NCBI RefSeq assembly: GCF_012847335.1
Contig: NZ_JABBDX010000001.1
Location: 124,001-188,000 of the forward strand
Direction of reading: 5' to 3'
Source: Psychrobacter sp. MF31
GTDB taxonomy: Bacteria > Pseudomonadota > Gammaproteobacteria > Pseudomonadales > Moraxellaceae
Length of the DNA: 64,000 nt
Below the pieces are notes generated by a model, which searched no databases, was not told where the DNA came from, and was given only the letters and a program-made list of their open reading frames with translations. Position 1 is the stretch's first letter. Each line of letters starts with the position of its first letter. Shown piece after piece: positions 26,596 to 36,120 of the stretch. The position numbers and the translations under genes were made by a program.

Positions 26596-27376
26596 AAAAA
26601 TACTCAATGAACAGGCTAAAAGGTAAGGCATAATAATGGTTGCTATGACAATCACGACTATAAAGTCAACCATAATCCAAGCTGTATTATAGCTCAAGTC
26701 AAAATAAAACTAGGAAGTTAACCTATCGTTTTCAAAGAAAAAATCGGACAATATCGCAACTTATAAAGCGATCTCAAAATTTGGCATCACTCATTGTCAT
26801 CATAACAGATCAAGAGCATAGCTTAAGTTTAAGCGCTTGAATAGCCATTTGTCGGTTGAAATTGCTAAATATCGATAAATTACGTACTATATAAGTCAAC
26901 AATTAGTAATAAATAATTACAGTAATAGTTTAATTTTTTATTAAAAGCAAAACTTACTTAGGAAAATGCAAGTCAATACTCCATATAAAAGAAGTTAAAC
27001 GTAAATTTTGTCACTTAAGACTATATTAAGCAAAATTTAAATCAGTAATGTCTTGTTTCAATGATACACTATTTTAAACTCTCTTAAGCTAGCATAATCA
27101 TAAGTATATTTTTAGCTTAGATAATTATTCTGAAAAGTGAATAATTAATTTGTTTAATACGCATATGTAACAGGAAATGAGCAAATTTGCTTAATTTGGA
27201 AGTAATAATTACAATTTATATGCAATCTTTACATAATGGCAAATAAAATGCATGGGTTAAGGGGTGACTTTTAAAGCCAAACTTGTTTTAATTTGCTCAA
27301 CAAAATGGTTGTTTATAATAACGCTAGATAATCGTTTTTTTTGTGGGAATGACATTTCAAATTTTAGGAGCGTAAT
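26596..27376. other. Long AT-rich non-coding region upstream of the CarO-like gene
   Basis: About 780 bases without a convincing gene, rich in A+T. It holds the IclR gene leader and the promoter of the CarO-like gene. A perfect 12-bp palindrome AGCAAATTTGCT lies at 27180-27191. I see no tRNA, no strong terminator hairpin and no ORF with a good ribosome-binding site. Confidence 0.6.
27314..27319 (+). promoter_or_regulatory. -10 box of the CarO-like gene
   Basis: A perfect TATAAT. TTTGCT at 27292-27297 lies 16 bases before it as a weak -35. The start would be near 27326, giving a leader of about 50 nt with a TTTAGGAGCG ribosome-binding site. Confidence 0.5.
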
Positions 27377-28282
27377 ATGAAAGCTATTCAATTATCTGCT
27401 ATTGCAGCAGCGGTTCTAGCCTCATCAGCAGCATTAGCAGCTGATCCTATCGTTGTTGTTGATGACAACGACGCTGTTGTTTACGAAGCTGAGCCTGTAG
27501 CTTATGAAGTTCAGCCTGTTGCTTATGCAACTACTGATGCTGGCGTAATCCGTAGCACCCCAGCGGCTGTTGTTGGTGGCACTAAAACTTTCTTCCAAAC
27601 AGTAACTCATCCAGCAGCCATCAGTGCTGAAGTTGGCTCGCTAGGCTATGGTGCAAACATTGCTTGGGGCGTAAACGACAAAACTGAACTTCAAGCTGGT
27701 TGGGCAGGTGGCGATGTTGCTGACCTTTTCGGCGGTGATTTTGACGCTAAAGGCGTAAACTATGATGTCGAAACTGACTTTAGCAACCCATACCTAGGCG
27801 TTCAATTGCGTCCGGCAGCAAACTGGTTCACTATGGGTGCCGGTATCATCGTTCCTGATAACGATATCGATGTAAAAGCAAATGCTGACGGTCAAGGTTT
27901 TTACAGCTTAAACGGTAAAAAATACTACACAGGTCTTGCAAGTGCAGAGCAAGCTGCAGCTGATGATTTTGGTGGTTCAAACGTTGGTAACCTAGAGGGT
28001 ACCCTTGAGCACCGTAACAAATTAGCCCCTTATGCGACTATTGGTTTCCGTCCAAACATCACCAATAACTTTGGTGTATTTGGCGAGCTTGGTGCCGCTT
28101 ACTTAGGTAAAGTAGATGCTACTGTTCGTTATACTGGTACAGGCGCTGATGATGCAACAGGCGGCGTAGCTATTCCTTCAAATGCTGCTGAAGCTGCTCG
28201 TCAAGCTGAGCGTGACCTTGAAGACAAAAACTTCTTAGAGTGGTTGCCAATCGTTAAACTTGGCGCAACTTACCGCTTCTAA
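27377..28282 (+). CDS. CarO/Omp25-like outer-membrane beta-barrel protein
   Basis: 301 residues with a clear signal peptide cut after AALAA. The mature protein has alternating beta strands and ends in GATYRF, the terminal Phe recognised by the Bam machinery. Segments such as AEVGSLGYGANIAWGV, KLAPYATIGFRP, NNFGVFGELGAAYLG and EWLPIVKLGATYRF resemble Acinetobacter CarO/Omp25, an eight-stranded barrel linked to uptake of small amino acids and carbapenems. An extra N-terminal part carries repeated VAYE/VAYA units absent from CarO as I recall it. The gene has codon use and a ribosome-binding site typical of high expression. Transport role inferred. Confidence 0.78.
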   Translation: MKAIQLSAIAAAVLASSAALAADPIVVVDDNDAVVYEAEPVAYEVQPVAYATTDAGVIRSTPAAVVGGTKTFFQTVTHPAAISAEVGSLGYGANIAWGVNDKTELQAGWAGGDVADLFGGDFDAKGVNYDVETDFSNPYLGVQLRPAANWFTMGAGIIVPDNDIDVKANADGQGFYSLNGKKYYTGLASAEQAAADDFGGSNVGNLEGTLEHRNKLAPYATIGFRPNITNNFGVFGELGAAYLGKVDATVRYTGTGADDATGGVAIPSNAAEAARQAERDLEDKNFLEWLPIVKLGATYRF

Positions 28283-28304
28283 TTGCTACGCATCGCTTAG
28301 CAAT

Positions 28305-28334
28305 AAAAAACGATCCTTCGGGGTCGTTTTTTTT
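28305..28334. terminator. Intrinsic terminator after the CarO-like gene
   Basis: A stem with a TTCG tetraloop (ACGATCC with GGGTCGT) is flanked by six A and eight T. It may also serve the convergent phosphopantetheinyl transferase gene. Confidence 0.88.
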
Positions 28335-28351
28335 GGTGTTAAAAAAGAGAG

Positions 28352-29011
28352 TCAGAATATAACTGCCAAATGATGCTTGAGAATGATACGAACTTCATAA
28401 GATTTGTTTTTTGGTAAATTTATCGGCAATTTAAACGTCGTCTGCTTTTTTAGCAATGCATTTTGGATGGGTAGAATTAACGCTGAATAATCTTGTCCTA
28501 AACCTTGAGCAAGGGTAAATTGCTCAATTTTAATGAGGCTTTCTTTGATTTGCCAAAGCAATCGACTAATTGCTTGTTTAAAATAGTCATCGAGCTTTGA
28601 AAGCTTGGCAATCTCGTTTGGATGATAATAGCGCTTTGCCACTTGCCAAGAGATATTTTGTGCTTCAACATCCAGTCCAATCGGTTGATGATGGCTAATA
28701 GCGACGGCGACTTGGTTCCCTGAATGGCTAAAACAAACAAATGCGCCAGACTTTTTTAAGCGATAAGGGAAACTCGTTTCTACTAATTCATCTTTGATAT
28801 GAAGAGAATTAAGCAGTGCTTTTAACAGTTGCCGCGTACCAAGCCGTTGCTGATCGCGATGACGCTTTTTTTTCTCAATAAGAGAAACCTCTTCTAAAGT
28901 TTCAGTGATATCTGGCAGAGTTGCCACCGCGCACCATGAGCCAGCGTTTAGTTGATAAAACGTTGGCTGGGATAAAGTGATGGCTGCTTTATTTTGGGAG
29001 TCATCATTCAT
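28352..29011 (-). CDS. 4'-phosphopantetheinyl transferase superfamily protein
   Basis: It transfers the phosphopantetheine arm of CoA to a carrier protein serine. 219 residues, Sfp-like size. The Mg/CoA motifs are IGLDVE and WQIKESLIK (W-x-x-K-E-S-x-x-K), with an upstream FSHSGNQVAVAIS segment that holds the family's conserved SHS. No peptide synthetase or polyketide synthase gene lies nearby, so its target could be the fatty acid carrier or a pathway elsewhere. Monocistronic, convergent to the CarO-like gene. Confidence 0.88.
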   Translation of the reverse strand: MNDDSQNKAAITLSQPTFYQLNAGSWCAVATLPDITETLEEVSLIEKKKRHRDQQRLGTRQLLKALLNSLHIKDELVETSFPYRLKKSGAFVCFSHSGNQVAVAISHHQPIGLDVEAQNISWQVAKRYYHPNEIAKLSKLDDYFKQAISRLLWQIKESLIKIEQFTLAQGLGQDYSALILPIQNALLKKQTTFKLPINLPKNKSYEVRIILKHHLAVIF

Positions 29012-29049
29012 AATTGAGATTTTAAATCATACTGATTTTTTAGAACATA

Positions 29050-29083
29050 ATAAAAAGCCCAGCAATTTAACAACTGCTGAGCC
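29050..29083 (-). terminator. Terminator of pal
   Basis: On the minus strand a 9-bp stem (with two G-U pairs) and a 10-nt loop is followed by TTTTTATT. It lies 25 bases beyond the pal stop. Confidence 0.75.
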
Positions 29084-29107
29084 ATAAAGTTAAGTTTAAG
29101 CGATTGA

Positions 29108-29647
29108 TTAATAGGACAATTCAGCGCGGCGGTTTTGCGCGTAAGCTTCTTCGGTCGTGCCATTCACCGCAGGACGCTCTTCGCCATAGCTGATCACGCG
29201 GATGTTGCTAGGATTGACGCCTTGCGCTGCAAGATAGCTGCTGACGGATTGGGCGCGGCGCTCACCTAATGCCATGTTGTACTCACGGCTGCCACGCTCA
29301 TCAGTGTGACCTGCAATCAACACGCTAGCGGCTGGGTTTGAATTTAAAAGACTGGCATGCTGGCTTAAGACACTTGCAGATTCAGCGCTGATTTCGCTGC
29401 TGTCAAAAGCAAAATAAACGACCGCTTGCAAATTGTTAGCGGCACTAATAACGTTTCCAGCGTTGTCAACGACGACCGCGCCAGTATAGCCAACTTGACC
29501 ACCTGGAATACCAAGTGGGGCGACGACGACTTCAGAGGTCGCGCGTTTGGTTTGGCAACCAGTTGCTAATACCACGGCGCTTGATAAGACAGCAAGGGCA
29601 GCAACTTTGGTGATGGCATGGTTTGACAATGCAGCAGTTAGTGACAT
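29108..29647 (-). CDS. pal: Peptidoglycan-associated lipoprotein (OmpA-like)
   Basis: Outer-membrane lipoprotein that binds peptidoglycan and works with Tol-TolB in cell division and envelope stability. The lipobox is LATGC (Cys near residue 31). The C-terminal OmpA-like domain includes VYFAFDSSEIS, IAGHTDERGSREYNMALGERRA with the peptidoglycan-binding Asp and Arg, and the NRRAELSY end. 179 residues, the usual size. The tolQRAB genes are not beside it. An AGGAGT site precedes the ATG. Another OmpA-type lipoprotein is possible, but the TDERG motif and size fit Pal well. Confidence 0.88.
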   Translation of the reverse strand: MSLTAALSNHAITKVAALAVLSSAVVLATGCQTKRATSEVVVAPLGIPGGQVGYTGAVVVDNAGNVISAANNLQAVVYFAFDSSEISAESASVLSQHASLLNSNPAASVLIAGHTDERGSREYNMALGERRAQSVSSYLAAQGVNPSNIRVISYGEERPAVNGTTEEAYAQNRRAELSY

Positions 29648-29936
29648 GAAACACTCCTAAATTTGACTTCATTTTGTTGTTGTAAAGCCGATTAAAATAA
29701 ACAATAAGGCAATGATTGCCCATAGTAAAATCAATGTTACGTTGTGTAAGTACCATTACTGTGAATGATGTCAAAGTTTGCCGATAATTACAATATGCAA
29801 ATCGCAACCTTCGTTACGATTTGGTAGTTTCTTTGCCTTTTTTCCTTGATTTCAGGGATAATAATGACAAATTTAAAACTAACACCAAAAAGTATTCTCG
29901 CGATTTTATTTTAAAACGATTATTTAAGGAATAATT

Positions 29937-32576
29937 ATGTCCATTGCTGAAAATGACGCGCCCATCGTTGATGTTGAAATGCCAGATGTTCCAACGCACG
30001 CGCCAACGCCAATCAACCAAAAGATTTATTTAAAAGATTATCAACCGCCAAGCTTCAGCGTTGATACGGTGGAGTTAGACATTAAGCTGTTTGATGATTT
30101 TGCTACGGTTGCAAGTCAGCTTAAGATGACGCGAGCGACGGCGGGCGATTTGGTATTGCTTGGCGAAGCGCTTGAGTTGCAAAGCATTGCCATGAACGGT
30201 AAAGAATTATCTAGCGATGATTATCAGTTGAGTTCTGGAAAGCTGGTTATTACCAATGCGCCTGATACCGTTCAGCTTGATATTTCGGTCAAAATCGTCC
30301 CACAAACCAATACTGAGCTTGAAGGGCTTTATATTGCAGGAAGCGGTGATGAGACGATGTTTGTTACTCAATGTGAGCCGGAAGGGTTTCGCAAGATTAC
30401 CTATTATCCTGACCGTCCGGACGTACTAGCGGTGTTTACCACGCGGCTTGAGGCTGATAAGCGCTTTAAGACCTTGCTTGGTAATGGCAACTTGATTGAG
30501 GCAGGCGTGGTTGAAGGCGATAGCAGCCGCCATTTTGCCGTTTGGCATGACCCCACCAAAAAGCCCAGCTATTTATTTGCTTGCGTGATTGCTGACTTGG
30601 ACGTTTTAACCGACAGCTTTACCACGAGTGAAGGTCGAAAAGTTAAACTTGAGCTGTTTGCTAAAGCCTCCGACATTGATAAATGTCATGTTGGCATGCA
30701 GGCGCTAAAAGATGCGATGCTTTGGGATGAGGTCAATTACGGTCGTGCTTACGATTTAGACCGCTATATGATTGTGGCGGTGAGCCAATTTAACATGGGG
30801 GCGATGGAAAATAAGGGCTTAAATATTTTTAATACCGCTTGCGTGCTCTCAAGCCCCGAGACGACGACCGACAGCCGAAGCTTTAATGTCAAAGCGGTGA
30901 TTGCTCATGAGTATTTTCACAATTGGACGGGCAACCGAATCACCTGCCGCGACTGGTTTCAGCTGTGTCTAAAAGAAGGCTTTACCGTCTTTCGCGACCA
31001 GTCGTTTTCTGCTGATCAGCAATCAAGCGCCGTTCAGCGCATTGATGACGTGGCAATGCTGCGCGCCCATCAATTTAGTGAGGACGCAGGACCACTTGCG
31101 CATCCGGTGCGACCTGAAAGCTTTGTTGAAATCAACAACTTTTATACCACCACCATCTATGAAAAAGGCGCTGAAATTGTCCGGATGATTGCCAATACCC
31201 TTGGCAAAGCCGATTTTCGTGCCGGGACGGATGAGTATTTTCGCCGCTACGATGGTCAAGCGGTGACGGTTGAGGATTTTTTATCGGCGCTAAGTATCAA
31301 TAATCCTAAAATTGAGCAGTTTATCGATTGGTATCGTCAGCCCGGAACGCCGGTGGTTTCAGGTCAGCAAAGCTTTGATGACAATACTAAAATGCTGACC
31401 ATTTCCTTAAGTCAAAAGACGCGCCACGTTTCAGGATTTGATGCGCCAAAGCCGTTGCCGATTCCCGTTGCCACCGCGCTATTTGATAAAAATACCGGAA
31501 AAATCATTGCCGAGCGGATGCTCTTATTAGAAGGGGCAAGCCAAACCTTTACCTTTGAAAATATTGACAGCGCGCCGATTGTATCGTTGCTTCGTGATTT
31601 TAGTGCGCCGGTCATTTTAGATTTTGAGTATCAAGATGACGATTTAGCGTTTTTATTGACTCATGAGACCAACGGCTTTAACCGTTGGCAAGTCACCCAA
31701 ATGCTGGTCAATCGGATTTTATTGCAAAATCACGACCCAAAAATTTATTTAAAAGCGCTTGAAAATACGATTCCAAAGCTTGCGGCGTCAGATGCTATGC
31801 TGACGGCAAGGCTATTGGACATTCCTTCCGCGCAAGAGCTTGCCGCTGCCATCACTCAAGATTATGACCCAACAGCGGTCAAGAAGCTTCGTGATCACCT
31901 TTATCAACAAGTTGCCGATACGCTCAAGCCTTATTTAACTGACCTTTATCAAGACTTGCCGATTGAATCGTACACTGACAGTCCTGAAGCGTTTGGCAAG
32001 CGTGCACTGCGAAATGTGATTCTTGATTTGGCATTGCAAGCAAATATTAAAGACGCGAGCGACTGGGCAAAACATCAGTATGATAAGGCAAGCTGTATGA
32101 CCGAACGCTTTGGCGCGCTAAAAGCCATGATTAATCACCAAGTTGATGGCGCAAGTGATTATTTAAACGACTTTTATCAGCGCTTTCGTGATGAGGCGTT
32201 GGTGATTGATTTATGGTTTAGCGTTCAAGCCGCAAGTGACTTTGCCACAACTGCCGATATTGAGCGTTTGCTTGATCATTCTGATTTTGATTGGGGAACG
32301 CCAAACCGCATCCGAGCGGTGATTGGGGCAATGACGGGTCAGCCAACGATTTTATGGTCAAAAGAAGGCTTGGCAATTTACACCAACGTCATTGCGCGGC
32401 TTGATGAGAGCAATCCGGTATTAGCCGCCAGATTGCTTCAGGTGCTGGCGCGATGGAACACGTTAACAGCAGATTATCAACAACTTGCAAAATCTCAACT
32501 TGAGGCGCTACAATCAAAAGTAAAATCCAAAAACGTGATTGAAAGCTTGGAAAGCGTGTTGTCGGCTAATGATTAA
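29937..32576 (+). CDS. pepN: Aminopeptidase N (M1 family)
   Basis: Broad cytoplasmic zinc aminopeptidase. 879 residues, typical of the bacterial PepN group. The substrate-binding GAMEN motif lies near residues 288-292. The zinc site HEYFHNWTGNR starts at His324, and the third ligand is in the LKEGFTVFRDQ segment. The DUF3458 Ig-like and C-terminal helical domains follow. No signal peptide. AAGGAATA precedes the ATG. It is monocistronic with a terminator shared with the convergent DAHP synthase gene. A second, shorter M1 enzyme is at 36 kb. Confidence 0.96.
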   Translation: MSIAENDAPIVDVEMPDVPTHAPTPINQKIYLKDYQPPSFSVDTVELDIKLFDDFATVASQLKMTRATAGDLVLLGEALELQSIAMNGKELSSDDYQLSSGKLVITNAPDTVQLDISVKIVPQTNTELEGLYIAGSGDETMFVTQCEPEGFRKITYYPDRPDVLAVFTTRLEADKRFKTLLGNGNLIEAGVVEGDSSRHFAVWHDPTKKPSYLFACVIADLDVLTDSFTTSEGRKVKLELFAKASDIDKCHVGMQALKDAMLWDEVNYGRAYDLDRYMIVAVSQFNMGAMENKGLNIFNTACVLSSPETTTDSRSFNVKAVIAHEYFHNWTGNRITCRDWFQLCLKEGFTVFRDQSFSADQQSSAVQRIDDVAMLRAHQFSEDAGPLAHPVRPESFVEINNFYTTTIYEKGAEIVRMIANTLGKADFRAGTDEYFRRYDGQAVTVEDFLSALSINNPKIEQFIDWYRQPGTPVVSGQQSFDDNTKMLTISLSQKTRHVSGFDAPKPLPIPVATALFDKNTGKIIAERMLLLEGASQTFTFENIDSAPIVSLLRDFSAPVILDFEYQDDDLAFLLTHETNGFNRWQVTQMLVNRILLQNHDPKIYLKALENTIPKLAASDAMLTARLLDIPSAQELAAAITQDYDPTAVKKLRDHLYQQVADTLKPYLTDLYQDLPIESYTDSPEAFGKRALRNVILDLALQANIKDASDWAKHQYDKASCMTERFGALKAMINHQVDGASDYLNDFYQRFRDEALVIDLWFSVQAASDFATTADIERLLDHSDFDWGTPNRIRAVIGAMTGQPTILWSKEGLAIYTNVIARLDESNPVLAARLLQVLARWNTLTADYQQLAKSQLEALQSKVKSKNVIESLESVLSAND

Positions 32577-32591
32577 CCGTTATTGTTGATA

Positions 32592-32632
32592 AAAAAAGCC
32601 CATCTTTATTAAGAGGGGCTTTTTATTTTTTG
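32592..32632. terminator. Bidirectional intrinsic terminator
   Basis: A stem of about 13 bp with one mismatch (AAAAAGCCC with GGGCTTTTT as the outer part) and a 4-nt loop lies between the convergent pepN and DAHP synthase genes. A and T runs flank it. Confidence 0.82.
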
Positions 32633-32658
32633 ATAAACCGTTGCTCAAAAATAGTAAG

Positions 32659-33741
32659 TTAACGGTTCGGCAATACGTCTTTGACCAGATCGCGAAGGTT
32701 CTCAAGTGCGGTAACCGTGCTTTCCCAATCCAAGCAGCCATCGGTAATTGATTTGCCGTATTCAAGCGCGGATAAATCTGCGGTTAAATCTTGGCGACCG
32801 CCTTTTAAATGGCTTTCAATCATCATTCCGATGATCGATTTGTTGCCGTTTTGGATTTGTTCGGCGACGTTTTGAATAACCATGGGCTGCAAATACGGGT
32901 CTTTTCCTGAGTTGGCATGGCTTGAGTCAATCATGATTTTGGTACTGGTTTTGCCTTTTTCAAGCTCGTTTTCGGCAGCAGCAACCGCTGTTTCATCGTA
33001 GTTAGGCTTGCCATTGCCGCCGCGAAGGACAACGTGGGCATAAGGGTTGCCTTTAGATTTGATGATGGAAACTTGACCGTCAGCAGAGAGTCCCAAAAAG
33101 CTGTGACCGGCTTTGACTGCTTGCATGGCGTTCACCGCAACGGTCATTCCGCCGTCCGTACCATTTTTGAAGCCAACTGGGCAAGATAGCCCTGAGCTCA
33201 TTTCGCGGTGGGTTTGGCTTTCGGTGGTGCGAGCGCCAATGGCTGACCAGCTGATCAAATCTTGAATGTATTGCGGGGTGTTGGGATCAAGCGCTTCGGT
33301 GGCACAAGGTAGCCCTTTTTCATTCAAATCGATCAGCAATTTTCTGGCAAGGCGCAGCCCTTTTTCAATATCAAAGCTGTCATTCATGTCAGGGTCGTTG
33401 ATTAAGCCTTTCCAACCGACCGTCGTTCGTGGTTTTTCAAAATAAACGCGCATCACCACAAAAATGGTGTCTTCAATTTCTTTTGCCAAAACGGCTAAGC
33501 GGTCGGCGTACTCGTGAGCGGCTTTGATATCATGGATCGAGCAAGGTCCAATCACCACAAATAAGCGCTTGTCTTTGCCATCCAAAATGTTTTGAATGGT
33601 TTGGCGACCTTTGAGTACCGTATCATAAGCCGCTTTGGATAAGGGCAGCTCCGCTTTGAGCGCGGCAGGGGTAATTAGGGGGATGAATTGTTCAATATTC
33701 ACGTCATCAATTTCTGCATTGTGCGTCGCTGGTATCGTCAT
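32659..33741 (-). CDS. aroG: 3-deoxy-7-phosphoheptulonate (DAHP) synthase, class I
   Basis: It condenses PEP and erythrose-4-phosphate, the first step of the shikimate pathway. Family marks are VIGPCSIHD, MRVYFEKPRTTVGWKGL, GARTTESQTHR and DSSHANSGKDP, which supply the metal ligands and substrate arginines. The start is set at the ATG at 33741 (MTIPATHNAE), giving 360 residues, the usual length; the open frame to 33894 codes for an unrelated 51-residue lead. The isozyme type (feedback by Phe, Tyr or Trp) cannot be told, so the symbol is provisional. Confidence 0.93.
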   Translation of the reverse strand: MTIPATHNAEIDDVNIEQFIPLITPAALKAELPLSKAAYDTVLKGRQTIQNILDGKDKRLFVVIGPCSIHDIKAAHEYADRLAVLAKEIEDTIFVVMRVYFEKPRTTVGWKGLINDPDMNDSFDIEKGLRLARKLLIDLNEKGLPCATEALDPNTPQYIQDLISWSAIGARTTESQTHREMSSGLSCPVGFKNGTDGGMTVAVNAMQAVKAGHSFLGLSADGQVSIIKSKGNPYAHVVLRGGNGKPNYDETAVAAAENELEKGKTSTKIMIDSSHANSGKDPYLQPMVIQNVAEQIQNGNKSIIGMMIESHLKGGRQDLTADLSALEYGKSITDGCLDWESTVTALENLRDLVKDVLPNR

Positions 33742-33989
33742 GATTATTAATCGTCTAGCTAAGTTATAGGAACAATCATTATGCGGCGAATTGGGGCGCT
33801 TGACAAGGGCGCTGTTTAGGATAATTGACTGATAACTGGAATACGAAAAGTAATATTTTGTTATACTTGTCGAGCAAATGGCAGGCTTTGGCAAAAAAAG
33901 CTGCCAATAAAAAGCGCAAACGGAAAATAATAAAAACTAACGCTTTGATAACTGGTGATTTAATTAACAAATCAAATTGAGATGGTGCA

Positions 33990-35258
33990 ATGATGCAGGC
34001 GCTTAGTAACCCAAGTGTAGTAAACGCTGTAAAAGACTCGCCGTATTTTCCGCCGCTGGTGATCGGTATTGTGGCAGGGGAGGTGTCAGGCGACAGCTTG
34101 GGCGCGGACTTTATGGCGCAAATGAACAACCTTTGTGGTGATATCATTTGGGTGGGCGTTGGCGGCGCGAAAATGCAAGCTCAAGGGTTAAACAGCTTAT
34201 TTCCGCTATCAAGGCTTGCCGTGATGGGACTGGTTGAAATTGCCGGTCAATTAAACGATTTATTTAAAGCGCGCCGTGAGCTGTTAACTGCGTTTGAGAG
34301 TGCAAAAATTGATTGGTTTATTGGCATTGATGCGCCCGATTTTAATTTGCGTGTTGCCAAAAAATTAAAACCCAAAGGCGTGTTTTGTGTTCAGTACGTT
34401 AGCCCCTCCATTTGGGCTTGGCGTGAGTCGCGAATTCATGGGATTAAAGCAGCGACCGATTTGGTGCTGTGTTTGTTTCCCTTTGAGCTTGGCGTTTATG
34501 AGCGCCATAACCATCCGGCGGTTTGCGTGGGTCATCCACTTTTGCAAACGCTTGATCCAAAGTTGGTTCAAGTCTCAAAATCTGATCAGCAATCAAAGCT
34601 CACTTGGCAAAGTTTTGGTAAAAAACAATCCTTAATTGCGCAATTTGACCAATTAACTCAGCTCATTTGCATCATGCCAGGGTCAAGGCGCGGCGAGATT
34701 TCCGCGATTTTTCCATTGATGCTGGCAGGAATGGTAAAACTGATTGCAACTCATCCTAAGCTGCGATTTGTCATCCCAACGGTTGACGACAGCCACCAAG
34801 CGCTGATTGAATCGATGATTAAAGCGCAAGCACCGCAGTTGCAAGGATTTATTGCTGTTATTTTTGATGATAAAACGCCAAATTTAAGCCAACAAGTGAT
34901 GGCGGCAAGTGATATTGTGCTGTTAGCGTCCGGAACTGCAACGCTTGAAGCCATGCTGCTTGAGCGCCCGATGTTGGTTGTTTATCAGTTGAACGCGCTC
35001 ACTTATCAAATTGCTAAGCGTTTGGTCAAAGTGCCATTTGTTGCGTTGCCCAATATTTTAGCAGGACAATTTATCGTCACCGAACTGATCCAAGAACAAG
35101 CAACCGCTGACGCCATTTGCCACGAAGTTAGCCAGTTACTTTTACCTGAAAATTATGAAAAACAAAAGCAAGCCCTGCAAGATACCAAACGTAAGCTTGC
35201 CGAGCAAAGCAGCCAAAGCCCTGCCACCAGCGTGATTGACGCTTGGTTTTATCGTTAA
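33990..35258 (+). CDS. lpxB: Lipid-A-disaccharide synthase
   Basis: Membrane-associated glycosyltransferase that joins UDP-diacylglucosamine and lipid X to form the lipid A disaccharide. The N-terminal IGIVAGEVSGDSLGA and LAVMGLVEI motifs, the PSIWAWRESRI segment, LFPFELGVYE, VGHPLLQT and LLASGTATLEAMLLERPMLV (read in parts) are all family-specific. 422 residues is longer than E. coli LpxB (382), partly from an N-terminal lead and an internal loop near residue 200. It is not in an lpxA-fabZ cluster; rnhB follows 15 bases later, as in many bacteria. Confidence 0.94.
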   Translation: MMQALSNPSVVNAVKDSPYFPPLVIGIVAGEVSGDSLGADFMAQMNNLCGDIIWVGVGGAKMQAQGLNSLFPLSRLAVMGLVEIAGQLNDLFKARRELLTAFESAKIDWFIGIDAPDFNLRVAKKLKPKGVFCVQYVSPSIWAWRESRIHGIKAATDLVLCLFPFELGVYERHNHPAVCVGHPLLQTLDPKLVQVSKSDQQSKLTWQSFGKKQSLIAQFDQLTQLICIMPGSRRGEISAIFPLMLAGMVKLIATHPKLRFVIPTVDDSHQALIESMIKAQAPQLQGFIAVIFDDKTPNLSQQVMAASDIVLLASGTATLEAMLLERPMLVVYQLNALTYQIAKRLVKVPFVALPNILAGQFIVTELIQEQATADAICHEVSQLLLPENYEKQKQALQDTKRKLAEQSSQSPATSVIDAWFYR

Positions 35259-35273
35259 TCGTAAGAATATTTT

Positions 35274-36068
35274 ATGACAGCTATCATCACTATTCAGCAG
35301 CAATATAACCTCATTGATATTAAAGGTGAGGGCGTAATTTTAGCTGAGCCTATCAATACTTTTGGAAAAATAAACTTAGCAAAATTTGCGCAGTTGCAAA
35401 ATGATTGCCAAATCGGCGTTGACGAAGCGGGGCGCGGTCCCTTACTTGGGAGCGTGACGGTTGCCGCCGCTATTTTGCCAACGGCTTGGTCGGGACTGAT
35501 TGAAGATGCTCCATTGAAGAATACGCCGATGGTAGGACTTACCGATTCCAAAAAGCTGAGTGAGAAAAAGCGCGATTTGCTTTATCCAATTATTCGAGCC
35601 GAGTCAGTGGGCTTTGTCATCGCCGATATTCCAGCAGCGGTCATTGACCAAATCAACATTTTACAAGCCACAATGAGCGCAATGGCACTTAGCGTTGAGG
35701 TTTTAATCAATGAGCTGCTTAATCAAACTAGCAAGCTAATTAACCTTCAAGCGCTATTTGATGGCAACCGTTGCCCTGATTTCACTAGCCATATGCTAAC
35801 GAATTCGCGAGTGACCCTTGAGTCGCAAGCTTGGGTAAAAGGCGACGCTCGCCATACCAGTATTGCTGCGGCAAGCGTTTTAGCAAAAGTTTACCGCGAC
35901 CAAACGATGATTGCGCTTGCCGAAAAATATCCGGATTATTTGATTGAAAAACACAAAGGCTATCCGACCAAAGCGCACCTACAAGCCATTGAACAATTTG
36001 GTGTATTGCCAGAGCATCGCCGCAGTTATCGACCTGTTCGGTTAGCGATTGAGCAAGCTTTGAATTAG
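35274..36068 (+). CDS. rnhB: Ribonuclease HII
   Basis: It removes ribonucleotides from DNA and cuts RNA-DNA hybrids. The catalytic motif GVDEAGRGPLLG places Asp50 and Glu51; further acidic residues come in ALFDGNR and AKVYRDQ. The C-terminal HKGYPTKAHL and HRRSYRPVR segments match the family. About 264 residues, with an N-terminal lead of some 40 residues not in E. coli (198 residues), and an internal loop near TSKLINLQA. It is the second gene after lpxB, probably co-transcribed. Confidence 0.94.
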   Translation: MTAIITIQQQYNLIDIKGEGVILAEPINTFGKINLAKFAQLQNDCQIGVDEAGRGPLLGSVTVAAAILPTAWSGLIEDAPLKNTPMVGLTDSKKLSEKKRDLLYPIIRAESVGFVIADIPAAVIDQINILQATMSAMALSVEVLINELLNQTSKLINLQALFDGNRCPDFTSHMLTNSRVTLESQAWVKGDARHTSIAAASVLAKVYRDQTMIALAEKYPDYLIEKHKGYPTKAHLQAIEQFGVLPEHRRSYRPVRLAIEQALN

Positions 36069-36072
36069 AGGG

Positions 36073-36109
36073 TTAAGTTAAAAATAGCTTAAGCATTCAT
36101 TTAACTTAA
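36073..36109. terminator. AT-rich inverted repeat between convergent genes
   Basis: TTAAGTTAAA (36073-36082) and TTTAACTTAA (36100-36109) are perfect arms between the stops of rnhB and the M1 lipoprotein gene. It may act as a weak terminator or barrier; the stem has few GC pairs. Confidence 0.35.
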
Positions 36110-36120
36110 ATAATTCAAAG

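Noticed and set aside
27180-27191. 12-bp perfect palindrome AGCAAATTTGCT as an operator
   Set aside because: In AT-rich DNA such palindromes occur by chance, and it lies about 130 bases from the promoter. Mentioned only as part of the gap.
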